This document shows, piece by piece, positions 1 to 8,078 of a stretch of DNA of 64,000 nucleotides (positions are counted from its first letter, which is position 1; the number at the start of each line of letters is the position of its first letter). The translations under genes and the position numbers were made by a program. Under the pieces are notes generated by a model. It saw nothing but the letters and a program-made list of their open reading frames with translations, was not told the origin of the DNA and did no database searches. Location of the stretch: the NCBI RefSeq assembly GCF_900166985.1, contig NZ_FUZK01000002.1:186001-250000 (forward strand), in the 5' to 3' direction. The DNA comes from Acholeplasma oculi (GTDB lineage: Bacteria > Bacillota_I > Bacilli_A > Acholeplasmatales > Acholeplasmataceae).

Positions 1-125
1 TTTAATGATCCTTAGAAACTGGTATGTAAGTCATGATTAAAAACCCATGTATCTATATATGGTACAATAACTAAAAAGAACCTGATGCACAAGAAATCAA
101 CAGTTCAAAAATTAAGGAGACTAAA

Positions 126-431
126 ATGAGTAAGTTCAGTTTATTTGGCAAGTTTACAGTACAAGAAGGCAAACGTGACACTATGGTTGAAATATTGTTA
201 GAGGCAGCTTCATCAATGAAGAATCTCTTAGAATGTGAAATATATCTTGTAAATACTTCTAAAGATGAACCCAATACAGTCTATGTTTATGAAGTATGGA
301 GTAATAAAAATGCACATCAGGAATCTTTAACACTTGAGTCTACTCAAACATTAATAAAACGTGCCAAACCCATCATTACAAGTATGGAAAGAATTAGCAC
401 ATTAGAAACAATAGGTGGAAAAGGTATTTGA
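126..431 (+). CDS. Putative antibiotic biosynthesis monooxygenase (ABM) domain protein
   Basis: The 101-residue product matches the ABM/YgiN-like fold in size and pattern. An opening strand (SLFGKFTVQEGKRDTMVEILLEA) is followed by a helix, a central YVYEVWSNKNAHQESL segment and a short C-terminal helix. Family members are small dimeric ferredoxin-like proteins acting on quinones, haem or polyketides. No substrate can be read from this sequence. It starts at an ATG behind AAGGAG and ends in TGA, which shows TGA is a stop here. A strong terminator follows, and the next gene is convergent, so it is probably transcribed alone. Confidence 0.72.
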   Translation: MSKFSLFGKFTVQEGKRDTMVEILLEAASSMKNLLECEIYLVNTSKDEPNTVYVYEVWSNKNAHQESLTLESTQTLIKRAKPIITSMERISTLETIGGKGI

Positions 432-465
432 ACAGCTTTTTAATTAGTCCAAGATTGTTATAACA

Positions 466-500
466 GAAGAACCGTCTTTCAAAAAGACGGTTCTTCTTAT
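466..500 (+). terminator. Rho-independent terminator
   Basis: A perfect 14-bp stem (466-479 with 483-496) has a 3-base loop and a T-rich tail. It lies between the convergent ABM and MerR genes and could work in both directions. Confidence 0.85.
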
Positions 501-556
501 AGTATCTGCATAAACCTTTAATTTAAATATCTATTCAAATTTAGTTAACAGTATCA

Positions 557-1333
557 TTATTTTTGTTTGATGTTTAGAATGATTTCTTCTTGTACGACTT
601 CTTTAAGTAATTCAGCAAGTCCTACTCCATGTTGATCATAATACTTTTTAAAGCGTGGATCATTTACATACATATCTACTAAATTAAAATGTGCTTCACT
701 ATCATATTTACCATTCCATGCCATTGTAAGCCATTCTTTGTGGGTAACAAAAGCTTTTTTTCTTAGTTCTTTATGAGATGAATCATTCTTTAATACAATA
801 AGTATTTCTATAAGATTGGATGCTAATTTATTAAATTCATCAAAATCACCCTTAGAAAAGTTCTTAAATGCTTTCTTTGATGCTTCATAAGCATCAATAC
901 CCCAGCGATTTATAACTTCATCTTTATAGTTCGTTTCATTTTCAGTAATCATTTGATCCTTTAAACCTTCAAACTTATCATTGTCATTCATTGCGACTTC
1001 TCCTTTCATTGATCGGATGGTTGTCTCTACATTATGAATAATAGTCTCTATTTGATTCTTTTTACTATGTAATGAGTTTAAATGATTTTCTAACATTTTC
1101 AAACGTTTAGATTCATTGATATCTTTTAACATGATTTCTATGCTTTCTAAATCAAACCCCATTGTTTTAAGGATTAAGATATGCTGCAGCTTATTGACTT
1201 CTTTTTCTGTATAAACACGGTAATTAGAATCCTTAATACGTATAGCCTTTAGTAAACCTATTTCATCATAATATCTTAATGTTCTTGAACTAATGCCTGC
1301 TAGCTTGGCTAGTTCACTTATTTTATATGCCAT
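557..1333 (-). CDS. MerR-family regulator with TipAS drug-binding domain
   Basis: Residues 1-75 form a MerR winged helix (YKISELAKLAGISSRTLRYYDEIGLL, then NYRVYTEKEVNKLQ). A coiled linker follows at about 75-115. Residues about 140-250 look like the TipAS domain (RWGIDAYEASKKAF, HKEWLTMAWNGKY, DPRFKKYYDQHG). TipAS proteins bind bulky antibiotics and activate their own gene and efflux genes by twisting promoters with long spacers. This gene carries such a promoter just upstream, so autoregulation is likely. No resistance or efflux gene lies next to it. At 258 residues it is full length for TipAL/Mta-like proteins. Confidence 0.9.
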   Translation of the reverse strand: MAYKISELAKLAGISSRTLRYYDEIGLLKAIRIKDSNYRVYTEKEVNKLQHILILKTMGFDLESIEIMLKDINESKRLKMLENHLNSLHSKKNQIETIIHNVETTIRSMKGEVAMNDNDKFEGLKDQMITENETNYKDEVINRWGIDAYEASKKAFKNFSKGDFDEFNKLASNLIEILIVLKNDSSHKELRKKAFVTHKEWLTMAWNGKYDSEAHFNLVDMYVNDPRFKKYYDQHGVGLAELLKEVVQEEIILNIKQK

Positions 1334-1351
1334 TTAACCACCACCAGCTTT

Positions 1352-1382
1352 ATTATAAACCTTTACGCTGCGTCAATGTCAA
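1352..1382 (-). promoter_or_regulatory. MerR-type promoter with 19-bp spacer
   Basis: On the minus strand, -35 TTGACA (1377-1382) and -10 TATAAT (1352-1357) are separated by 19 bp instead of 17. The spacer holds the odd palindrome ACGCAGCGT followed by AAAGG. Overlong spacers with a central dyad are the hallmark of MerR-activated promoters, and this one lies 18 bp before the MerR/TipAS start codon. Confidence 0.82.
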
Positions 1383-1975
1383 GATATTTATTTATATTTA
1401 TTTTACAAATGGTATTTCAGTTTTCTTTGTGTTCATCTTTATAGTTACTTTTTATCTAATAATTTAACAATTATTGTGGCTGCCATTTTAATTATTTTGA
1501 TGATTCTAAGCCACAAAAGTTTTTATGTTTATCTAATTGTTGCATATCAAGTACTTTTGTAAGCCAAAAATAATGATATTCGCTAGTTCTATCAAAATTA
1601 TTGATTCTTGATGTTATTGATAGTTCACTGTATTTTTCATTATTCCAATTCCTATGATTCTTATCAATTACTTGATGGTATTTATAAGAAACAAACCATG
1701 CAGCCCCCATTTTTGATAATTATCCTTTCTCATCATCAGTCCTTGTTTCTAAAGACTATAGAGGAACTACGACCATTTCTCGCACTGCTTAACGCAGTAG
1801 GTTCATTACCAGATCACATTTATAATAATTTCTATGGATTGGCTCAGAGCATACAAAAACAAAAAGAACCAATCCTAAGATCAGTTCTATATTCTTACCA
1901 ATTAAAGATTATGAAAGACTTGCATATTCAAAGTTATTAAGTTTAAATACAAACAAGCCAAGGAGAAACTTATAA
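1383..1975. other. Intergenic stretch without a supported gene
   Basis: Short overlapping frames occur on both strands, but none has a ribosome binding site or a recognisable domain. Partial open frames on the plus strand between about 1700 and 1970 could be a decayed gene. I cannot name a parent. Confidence 0.5.
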
Positions 1976-2221
1976 ATGTCTGAATTTTATCCAAACTTTA
2001 AACTTATGAAAAACTATCATAACAGGTACCTATCAAAAAGAGCATTCATTGAAAGTAGTACTACTTATGGTAGATGGAATGAAACTTTATATCAAGTTAA
2101 GTTTTATGAAATCGATTCATTGACTGATTCGTTTACAGTAAATGAAAAAGCACTAGCGATTGCTAATGCTCGTGAATTTGTAAAACGTAAAACTAATTAC
2201 CGAATGTGTTCATTAACTTAA
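1976..2221 (+). CDS. Hypothetical protein, 81 residues
   Basis: I do not recognise this protein. It has an ATG nine bases after AAGGAG and a terminator directly downstream, which supports real expression. The product is soluble, aromatic-rich near the N-terminus (FYPNFKLMKNYHNRYL) and helical at the C-terminus (NEKALAIANAREFVKRK). It has no signal peptide or membrane segment. The DNA just upstream looks degraded, so it may be the surviving end of a larger locus. Confidence 0.5.
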   Translation: MSEFYPNFKLMKNYHNRYLSKRAFIESSTTYGRWNETLYQVKFYEIDSLTDSFTVNEKALAIANAREFVKRKTNYRMCSLT

Positions 2222-2227
2222 GACTAG

Positions 2228-2256
2228 CCATCCATTTTGGGTGGTTTTTCTTTTTA
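2228..2256 (+). terminator. Rho-independent terminator
   Basis: Stem CCATCC (2228-2233) pairs with GGGTGG (2239-2244, one G-T pair). A T-rich tail follows, directly after the 81-residue gene. Confidence 0.7.
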
Positions 2257-2370
2257 CTCAGGTTTACCGAGTAAGGTATAGTGGTTACTCTTTAAAATAT
2301 ACCGTTTACTTAATGATGGCTTCATAAATAGTAAATTATTGAATCGATTAAAACATCGGTATTGCTCCAT

Positions 2371-2402
2371 AATAAAAGGCAGAAACGTTTACGTACCTGC
2401 CT
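2371..2402 (-). terminator. Terminator of the Asn-rich gene
   Basis: Read on the minus strand, AGGCAG and CTGCCT (2377-2402) form a stem with extra inner pairing, followed by a T-rich run over 2371-2376. It lies 15 bp past the stop of the Asn-rich gene. Confidence 0.7.
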
Positions 2403-2416
2403 AGTATTCCAAATAA

Positions 2417-2605
2417 TTATTTACCTTTGGTCTTTGAATTATTCGGATTCATTTGGTTTGCTCTATTGTCAACTCTAGCTTGATGTGAAGAATTGTTTGG
2501 GTTATGTTGATTGGAATGATTGTTCGCTGAACTCCTATAAGCAGAGTTGTTTGGATTCATAGAATTTGAACGAGCATTATTTGCACTATTTCCGCCCTTA
2601 GCCAT
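2417..2605 (-). CDS. Small Asn-rich protein with repeated NPNN motifs
   Basis: This 62-residue, hydrophilic, probably disordered protein carries three copies of a short unit: SMNPNNSAY, QHNPNNSSH and QMNPNNSKT, each preceded by an S/A/N-rich stretch. Similar tiny proteins with (R)AxQMNPNN motifs occur widely in bacteria and lack a known function; that is recalled, not searched. It has a strong AAAGGAG site, its own terminator, and a LexA-like palindrome about 68 bp upstream. It lacks hydrophobic segments and cysteines. Confidence 0.72.
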   Translation of the reverse strand: MAKGGNSANNARSNSMNPNNSAYRSSANNHSNQHNPNNSSHQARVDNRANQMNPNNSKTKGK

Positions 2606-2672
2606 TTTTTTCTCCTTTCTATTATTATTCAGTATTACCTATATTTTATATTAAATCACTTGAAGATTGTAG

Positions 2673-2684
2673 GAACAATTGTTC
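2673..2684. promoter_or_regulatory. LexA/DinR-like palindrome
   Basis: A perfect 12-bp palindrome, GAACAATTGTTC, fits the Firmicute SOS box core GAAC-N4-GTTC, though one inner position departs from the Bacillus consensus. It lies upstream of the Asn-rich gene and just past the end of the XRE gene. LexA control is an inference from this match alone. Confidence 0.4.
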
Positions 2685-2705
2685 ATAAAATATAAAAGCA
2701 TTGCA

Positions 2706-2912
2706 CTAATTGAGCAATGCTTCTATCGTTGTATCAAATCTACTAGCTATCTTAATTAATGTAGTAACCATTGGAATACTAGAGCGTTTACCTAACCAAT
2801 AACCAATGGTTCGAATATCAATTTCTAATTCATCAGCGAGTTGCTGTTGGGTTAGAGAATATACTCCCATTAATTTAAGCAAATTATGTTTGAATCTTTT
2901 ATCTGTCGTCAT
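2706..2912 (-). CDS. XRE-family helix-turn-helix regulator
   Basis: The 68-residue product is essentially one Cro/CI-type HTH: LTQQQLADELEIDIRTIGYWLGKRSSIPMV then LIKIASRFDTTIEALL. It starts at an ATG behind GGAGG. It lies 61 bp downstream of the DUF4238 gene on the same strand, so the two may be co-transcribed. A pairing of a small XRE protein with a possible effector would fit a defense or toxin-antitoxin pair, but that is speculation. Confidence 0.85.
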   Translation of the reverse strand: MTTDKRFKHNLLKLMGVYSLTQQQLADELEIDIRTIGYWLGKRSSIPMVTTLIKIASRFDTTIEALLN

Positions 2913-2973
2913 ATCTACACCTCCAACCTCAGTTATAGGTGTTTATGATTACAAAATGATTATAACATTAATC

Positions 2974-4224
2974 TTACTTTCCTTCCATCAATTCTATAAA
3001 TTTTTTAATGTAAGATATCTCATCACTCGTAATAATTTGTGTTGTGAAACTTTTTGCATATAGTTTTAATTCATTTGTTAAGTGACTGTTATATCCCAAT
3101 TGTTCAATGTTTTCAACTAGTGCATCATAATTTTTAAGACGATATTGTCCAATGTGGTTGTATGTTATCAAAGATCTTCTAATATTTTTAAGTTCGGAAA
3201 ATCCTACAATGTTATGTATTCGATCCAAAGTTAAGGCGTTAACATAAATAGCATCTCTAAGAGAAAGTTGTTTGATTTTATATTTGAATACATCATCAAG
3301 GCTATAATTCCCTTGATTTTTATAACTTGCCGAATTGTTTTCAGTAATACTTAAATCATATATATTTGTTGGACGAATATTAGGGGGTTCAAATTTATAT
3401 TTATTTACTTCGGCATCTTTTGGGTTATATAATCTGAAAAATGGGTTAATTAATACGATTATTCTATTTTTTGAAATTGAATGAAAATAAAAATTCTCAT
3501 GAAACAAGTTGTTTTCTATAAACATTTTTGCATAGATATGTTTATTGGGGTGATTGTTTTCTAACTTTTCAAGTAAATAACCACGTTTCATCGCATCTTT
3601 ATACATATAATCAGGTGTTGACTTTTCATGTTCAGATGTCATACCTTGATCCATAACGATAAATTCTTCTCCGCATTCTGAACTATCCCAAATACCCATA
3701 TATCCAGAATTATATCCTTCTGCAAAACATACAGCAATTGCAGTTGCAGTTTTAACAGTTTTTAGATTTGTTAAGTTATCACACTCAATAATGCACTTCA
3801 ATGTAGCTAGCCAATAATCTCTATCATTCAAGTTTGATATTTCCATTATTTCGTTAAAATGAATGGGTGGTTCTTTTGCTATTAGGCGATATTTATTTAT
3901 CATATCTTTGGTGAATCCAGATAATCCTATATTAGTTCTAAACATTTGAAGCAATAAAAATTTACGTAATAAAATAAGTTCCTTGCGAGTAATTTCAATA
4001 TGCTTTGAGTCTACAAGTATTTTGTTTCTTAGAACAATAGCAACATCATTTTCAATAACCCTATTAAACATATTTTCAATATCCTCTGAATATAAATCAT
4101 TTTCTTGAAATACATTTCTGAGATTCTTATTAAATATAAGTTCTTTTGTTTTAAGATTGAAAATTGAAATTTTTTCATTAAAATTTCTTAAAATAAATCT
4201 TGGAACATAATGATGATTAGCCAC
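2974..4224 (-). CDS. DUF4238 family protein
   Basis: The N-terminus HHYVPRFILRNF is the signature of DUF4238, a family of about 300-400 residues with no established biochemical role that is frequent in accessory and defense-rich regions. The rest is soluble, with a conserved-looking central block (EFIVMDQGMTSEHEKSTPDYMY) and ILINPFFRLY later. The start is GTG, chosen because GAGG lies upstream and the signature begins immediately after it. Its upstream flank is IS debris, consistent with acquisition. Confidence 0.75.
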   Translation of the reverse strand: MANHHYVPRFILRNFNEKISIFNLKTKELIFNKNLRNVFQENDLYSEDIENMFNRVIENDVAIVLRNKILVDSKHIEITRKELILLRKFLLLQMFRTNIGLSGFTKDMINKYRLIAKEPPIHFNEIMEISNLNDRDYWLATLKCIIECDNLTNLKTVKTATAIAVCFAEGYNSGYMGIWDSSECGEEFIVMDQGMTSEHEKSTPDYMYKDAMKRGYLLEKLENNHPNKHIYAKMFIENNLFHENFYFHSISKNRIIVLINPFFRLYNPKDAEVNKYKFEPPNIRPTNIYDLSITENNSASYKNQGNYSLDDVFKYKIKQLSLRDAIYVNALTLDRIHNIVGFSELKNIRRSLITYNHIGQYRLKNYDALVENIEQLGYNSHLTNELKLYAKSFTTQIITSDEISYIKKFIELMEGK

Positions 4225-4291
4225 TTTTTTACCTCATTTCTGAATGGATACCATTTCTTGTACTTTATGTTCTTTGTAGTTATTGTATCAT

Positions 4292-4526
4292 TTATCGATT
4301 CATCAGTCTATATTGGACAGGCAAATAACCACCAAAAGTAAGTTTGATTCTTTCATGATTATCCCAGTAGATATATTCATCAATAGTTCTAATCAAGACA
4401 GCTAATGATTTAACTATTTATATTTGATTTACATAATTTCCAAATCATCTTAACTTTATGTCTACTTTTTCGTTGACTTCCATATATCCTAGTTTACATT
4501 AAGTACAGGTTTTTGGTATCAGTTCA
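4292..4526 (-). mobile_element. Internally deleted IS3-family remnant
   Basis: The right edge (ending at 4526) matches the terminal sequence TGAACTGATACCAAAAA, also present at 9918 and 44665. The other end encodes only the last 40 codons of an IS150-type transposase (4292-4411): TIDEYIYWDNHERI then PVQYRLMNR and a stop. Most of orfA and orfB is missing. It interrupts the IS66-type transposase that begins directly to its right. Confidence 0.75.
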
Positions 4527-5133
4527 CAAAAAAGATATCCTCAATATTAAACTTCAAAGGTGCTGGGCTCATGCTAGACGTAAATTTACATATATCTTAA
4601 AATCTATACCCAAGGACCAAATTAAAGATACCACTTCCTTTAAAATTGTTGAACTCATCTGTCAATTATTTAAGTTTGAAGCGCTTTATAAAGAAACGGA
4701 TGTACCAGTATCTGATATTTTAAACCGTAGATTTATTGACCAAACCCCAATCATAAATGCTTTAAAGCTTTATATTATTGATACATTCTTAAGTCTTATT
4801 TCTTTAATTGAATCTGCAATCAAATATGTACGTAGTATTTGGAGTGATCTCTTAGAATATTTTAATCACCTTTATTTAGAAATATCTAATAATATTGCAG
4901 AACATGCGATAAAACCTTTTGTCATCAACAGAAAAGTATTTATGAAGGCAGGTTCTTATGTAGGTGCCAGATACACCACAACTATCTTTTCTGTTATAAG
5001 AACAGCGCTTATTAATCATTTGGATATTCAAAAGTATTTGATGTATTTACTGGACAATTTAGGTGAAATTGACTTAATTGACTTGTTACCCTATTCTGAT
5101 AAACTACCTAAAGAGATATTATCTAAGCTTTAA
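4513..5133 (+). pseudogene. IS66-family transposase, C-terminal fragment
   Basis: About 200 residues of an IS66 TnpC transposase remain, against the usual ~500. CWAHARRKF near the start is a catalytic-core landmark, and NNIAEHAIKPFVINRKVF with GARYTTTIFSVIRTALI is the conserved end of the family. The first few codons belong to the IS3 remnant, whose end lies at 4526. The N-terminal half and the tnpA/tnpB partners are absent, so it cannot move. A 7-bp stem (5134-5140 with 5154-5160) follows the stop. Confidence 0.88.
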
Positions 5134-5474
5134 ATCCGCCTAACTCCACCACTGGCGGATATCGACCCTTAAGTAATAATCACATGAATGTAGGTGATTT
5201 TTTGTTTTTTGGACTATAGGTGCTTATATTTACGCTTACACTTTAGTGGTTATTAATTTCATTCAATTGATTTGGAATATAGGAAAACTCCCTATCTGCA
5301 CGAAAAAAAGCCTGATACATAGGGCGATTAGTGAATCGCTTTTGTATCAAACCATTTAGTGTTATGTGTGGTAAAGAGCTTACAGGGATACTTTTTAGCA
5401 CCCCTGTATGATTTTTAGCACCTTTTTAATTACTATTACACTTTTTCTACTATCTTTTGAATCGCACAATATGT
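5134..5474. other. Intergenic region after IS66 remnant
   Basis: It holds the hairpin after the transposase stop and several short inverted repeats (for example GCGATT/AATCGC near 5323-5340). A repeated TTTTTAGCACC motif lies near 5391-5427 and may be the old IS66 end. I see no gene. Confidence 0.45.
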
Positions 5475-6305
5475 TCAGATTACTACATCATTCAATATCT
5501 TGCTGATCAGTCTGCTTATTCCGATATAACCTTCATTATCGACTATATATGTACTCTGGTCTGATAGTACACCGATAGCATTACTAACTGCAACCCTATT
5601 TAAAGCGTATTTAAACAATCCTAGATCATTTGGTGCATCACCTACAACGATGACCTCTTTGTCCTTTAACTCATAATAATCTCTAATAAAATTGTAGGCC
5701 TTCTCTTTTCCTGCATCCGAACTCACAATTTCCATAAAACCCTGCTTATTTATGTAGTATTTAAATATCTCAATGTATTTATCATTAATATATTTAGCAA
5801 CCTTTTCCGACATACTTAAGGAGTATATGTCAATCTTATATATTCTCTCATTATTTTTCAATACGTGTTGAATTAAATCTTCTAAATTATCAAATAACAA
5901 TATGTCTTTTGGTTTTTTCCATTTATATTCTGAGATATCAATAGATTTTTCTATTAGCGTTTTATCCTTAGTTACAAGTGAGTATTCAATCTTGTTTTTT
6001 AATAAAAAGTTCCCCAAATCCTTAACTAAATCAAGGTTTAAAGGTGCATCGAATATAATCTTTTCACTTATGCTAGATATAATCATTGATCCATAACAAC
6101 ACGTTATTAGTATTTCTTGAAGTGAATTTAGATCTGATTTTTGAATTTTTCTTTTTATTGATTGCCATTCTCTACCTGTAGCTATTGAAAATAACCCACC
6201 ATGCTGTTGGAACATTCTAATTGCTTCGACGTTTTGAGTACTTACTTTATCACCACTGTGTACCAGTGTTTCACCATAATCCGATATGATTAATTTATAC
6301 TTCAT
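5475..6305 (-). CDS. HAD-superfamily Cof-like protein with altered motif I
   Basis: The 276-residue product has the Cof layout: motif I near residue 9, SIATGR near 40, and motif IV VIVVGDAPNDLGLF near 220. Cof enzymes are cytoplasmic Mg-dependent phosphatases of sugar phosphates or cofactors. Here motif I reads SDYGETL instead of DxDGTL. The nucleophile Asp9 is kept, but the general acid Asp two positions on is replaced by Gly11, so activity may be weak or changed. The start overlaps the stop of the ABC ATPase by 4 bp, making it the last gene of the iron-type transport operon, an unusual companion. Confidence 0.82.
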   Translation of the reverse strand: MKYKLIISDYGETLVHSGDKVSTQNVEAIRMFQQHGGLFSIATGREWQSIKRKIQKSDLNSLQEILITCCYGSMIISSISEKIIFDAPLNLDLVKDLGNFLLKNKIEYSLVTKDKTLIEKSIDISEYKWKKPKDILLFDNLEDLIQHVLKNNERIYKIDIYSLSMSEKVAKYINDKYIEIFKYYINKQGFMEIVSSDAGKEKAYNFIRDYYELKDKEVIVVGDAPNDLGLFKYALNRVAVSNAIGVLSDQSTYIVDNEGYIGISRLISKILNDVVI

Positions 6306-7072
6306 TGCTTTATACTAAACTCTTCATAGGGATGATCTGAACTAAAACCAATAATATCTCCATAAATATTTATCAAATTTTCTATTGTTAATACTTCCCT
6401 AGCTTTGCCGTTGATAACCAATTTTTGTTCATCTAGCATCAATATATTGGCATCTAAATATAGTGCGTGATTTGGATTATGAGTTGTAAAAATAATGGTC
6501 TTATTTTCGTTCTTTATATCTTTCAATAATCTCAAGACTTTATTTTGATTAATAAAATCTAGTGCACTTAATGGTTCATCTAATACAATAACATTAGATC
6601 CTTGAATAAATGCTTTACAGATCATTACAATTTGTTTTTCACCACCACTAATTTTATCCATGCTCTTATTCATTAAATGGGGTATTTCAAACTTTTCAAC
6701 AAATTGTTGAACTAATTTTTCATGCGATTTATTTGGTGATTGAAACATAGATAAGGTGTTTGTTACACCAAAAAGTAAATAATCTTTTACTGAAAAATCA
6801 AATTGATTAAATACATCTTGACTAACATAAGCAATCTCTTTTGATCGTTCCAATATAGAATATTCATTGACACACTTATTGTTTAAGAATATTGTACCTT
6901 CTTGCGGTTTTTCAAAATACATCAATAATTTTAATAAAGTTGATTTACCACTACCATTTTTCCCAAGTAAAATGGTAGTGGAATTTGATTCTACTTCAAA
7001 ATTAATGTCTTTTAAGACTTCTCTGGAATTTGAATATTGAAAAGTTACGTTTTCAAATTTAATCACGCTCAT
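6302..7072 (-). CDS. Siderophore/haem-type ABC transporter ATPase
   Basis: This is a 256-residue FecE/FhuC/BtuD-type ATPase. It shows Walker A GKNGSGKST (about 37-45), Q-loop AYVSQDVF, signature ISGGEKQIVMI, Walker B VIVLDEPLSALD and switch TTHNPNHALY. It would energise uptake through the permease encoded just upstream, whose end it overlaps by 14 bp. The usual Arg in the signature (SGGExQR) is replaced by Ile, a minor variation. Confidence 0.9.
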   Translation of the reverse strand: MSVIKFENVTFQYSNSREVLKDINFEVESNSTTILLGKNGSGKSTLLKLLMYFEKPQEGTIFLNNKCVNEYSILERSKEIAYVSQDVFNQFDFSVKDYLLFGVTNTLSMFQSPNKSHEKLVQQFVEKFEIPHLMNKSMDKISGGEKQIVMICKAFIQGSNVIVLDEPLSALDFINQNKVLRLLKDIKNENKTIIFTTHNPNHALYLDANILMLDEQKLVINGKAREVLTIENLINIYGDIIGFSSDHPYEEFSIKQ

Positions 7073-8078
7073 TAATAATACCTCGCTTTGTATAAAGTAT
7101 TATTAGAAACAAAGGTGTGCCCAAAAACCCCGTTACAACACTTAGTGGAATTTCAGTACTCGTAAAACTTCTTGAAATCACATCTACTATAATCATGAAA
7201 CAAGCACCAATTACAATTGTTAGTGGTATGGTTCTCTTTGTATTTCTACCTACCAAAATTCTTGAAATATGAGGAATAACTAAACCGATCCATCCAATAA
7301 CACCTGCAATAGCAACCGTTCCGGCAGTTAATAGCGTAGCACAGATAATTACTACCAACCTTAAAGCCTTATAGTTAATCCCTACACTTGTTGCTTCTTC
7401 TTGACCAAGTGCTAGTATATTTATTTTCCATCTTAGTAAGAATAGCGTAATAACGCCAAATAATACTATAGGCAATAGTATGAGTACACTATCATATGTA
7501 ACTGAGGAAAAAGATCCTAGTAACCAAAATGTTATCTCTGAAAGTTGTCTATCTGATGATGCCAGATACTTAAAAAGTCCTGTGGCAGAGCTCATAAAGC
7601 CACCGATAATTACACCAGCCAACAATAAGTACACAGAGGATGAACTCTTAAATATTTTTGTTACTATGAGTGTTAAAAACATCGTAATTAATCCTAATGT
7701 AAATGAAAATAAACTAATAACTAATCCTGTATATCCTAAAACAATAGCAAATGCTGCACCTACACTAGCCCCAGAGGAGACACCTAATAAATCTGGAGAG
7801 ACCAGCTTATTGTTAAAAATCTCTTGATATACTAAGCCCGAAATAGAAAGTGCGATACCTGTTAAAAGTGCGACAATTGTTCTTGGAATTCTTAAATTAA
7901 TAATAATGTTTTTATCTATAACAGGTACACTATCATTTCCTGTAATAATCTTTAAAAAATTACTAACAGATACACTGTATCTTCCAATCATTACAGCTGA
8001 TAAAAAGAGTACAAGCAACAACATAAAACTAACAATGAAGTAAATATGTGTCTTATTTTTAACTGTCATTTTAACCAA
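7059..8078 (-). CDS. FecCD-family ABC transporter permease
   Basis: The 339-residue polytopic protein has the FecCD hallmarks: NLRIPRTIVALLTGIALSISGLVYQEIFNN, PDLLGVSSGASVGAA, GVIGWIGLVIPHISR and the final TEIPLSVVTGFLGTPLFL. Such permeases dimerise to carry ferric siderophores, haem or cobalamin. The gene overlaps the lipoprotein gene upstream by 8 bp and the ATPase gene downstream by 14 bp, so the three are one operon. A single permease gene implies a homodimer. Confidence 0.92.
   Translation of the reverse strand: MVKMTVKNKTHIYFIVSFMLLLVLFLSAVMIGRYSVSVSNFLKIITGNDSVPVIDKNIIINLRIPRTIVALLTGIALSISGLVYQEIFNNKLVSPDLLGVSSGASVGAAFAIVLGYTGLVISLFSFTLGLITMFLTLIVTKIFKSSSSVYLLLAGVIIGGFMSSATGLFKYLASSDRQLSEITFWLLGSFSSVTYDSVLILLPIVLFGVITLFLLRWKINILALGQEEATSVGINYKALRLVVIICATLLTAGTVAIAGVIGWIGLVIPHISRILVGRNTKRTIPLTIVIGACFMIIVDVISRSFTSTEIPLSVVTGFLGTPLFLIILYTKRGIINERD

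Noticed and set aside
1608-1940. 110-residue plus-strand ORF overlapping a 72-residue minus ORF
   Set aside because: No ribosome binding site or domain. The two frames oppose each other in a region that looks decayed.
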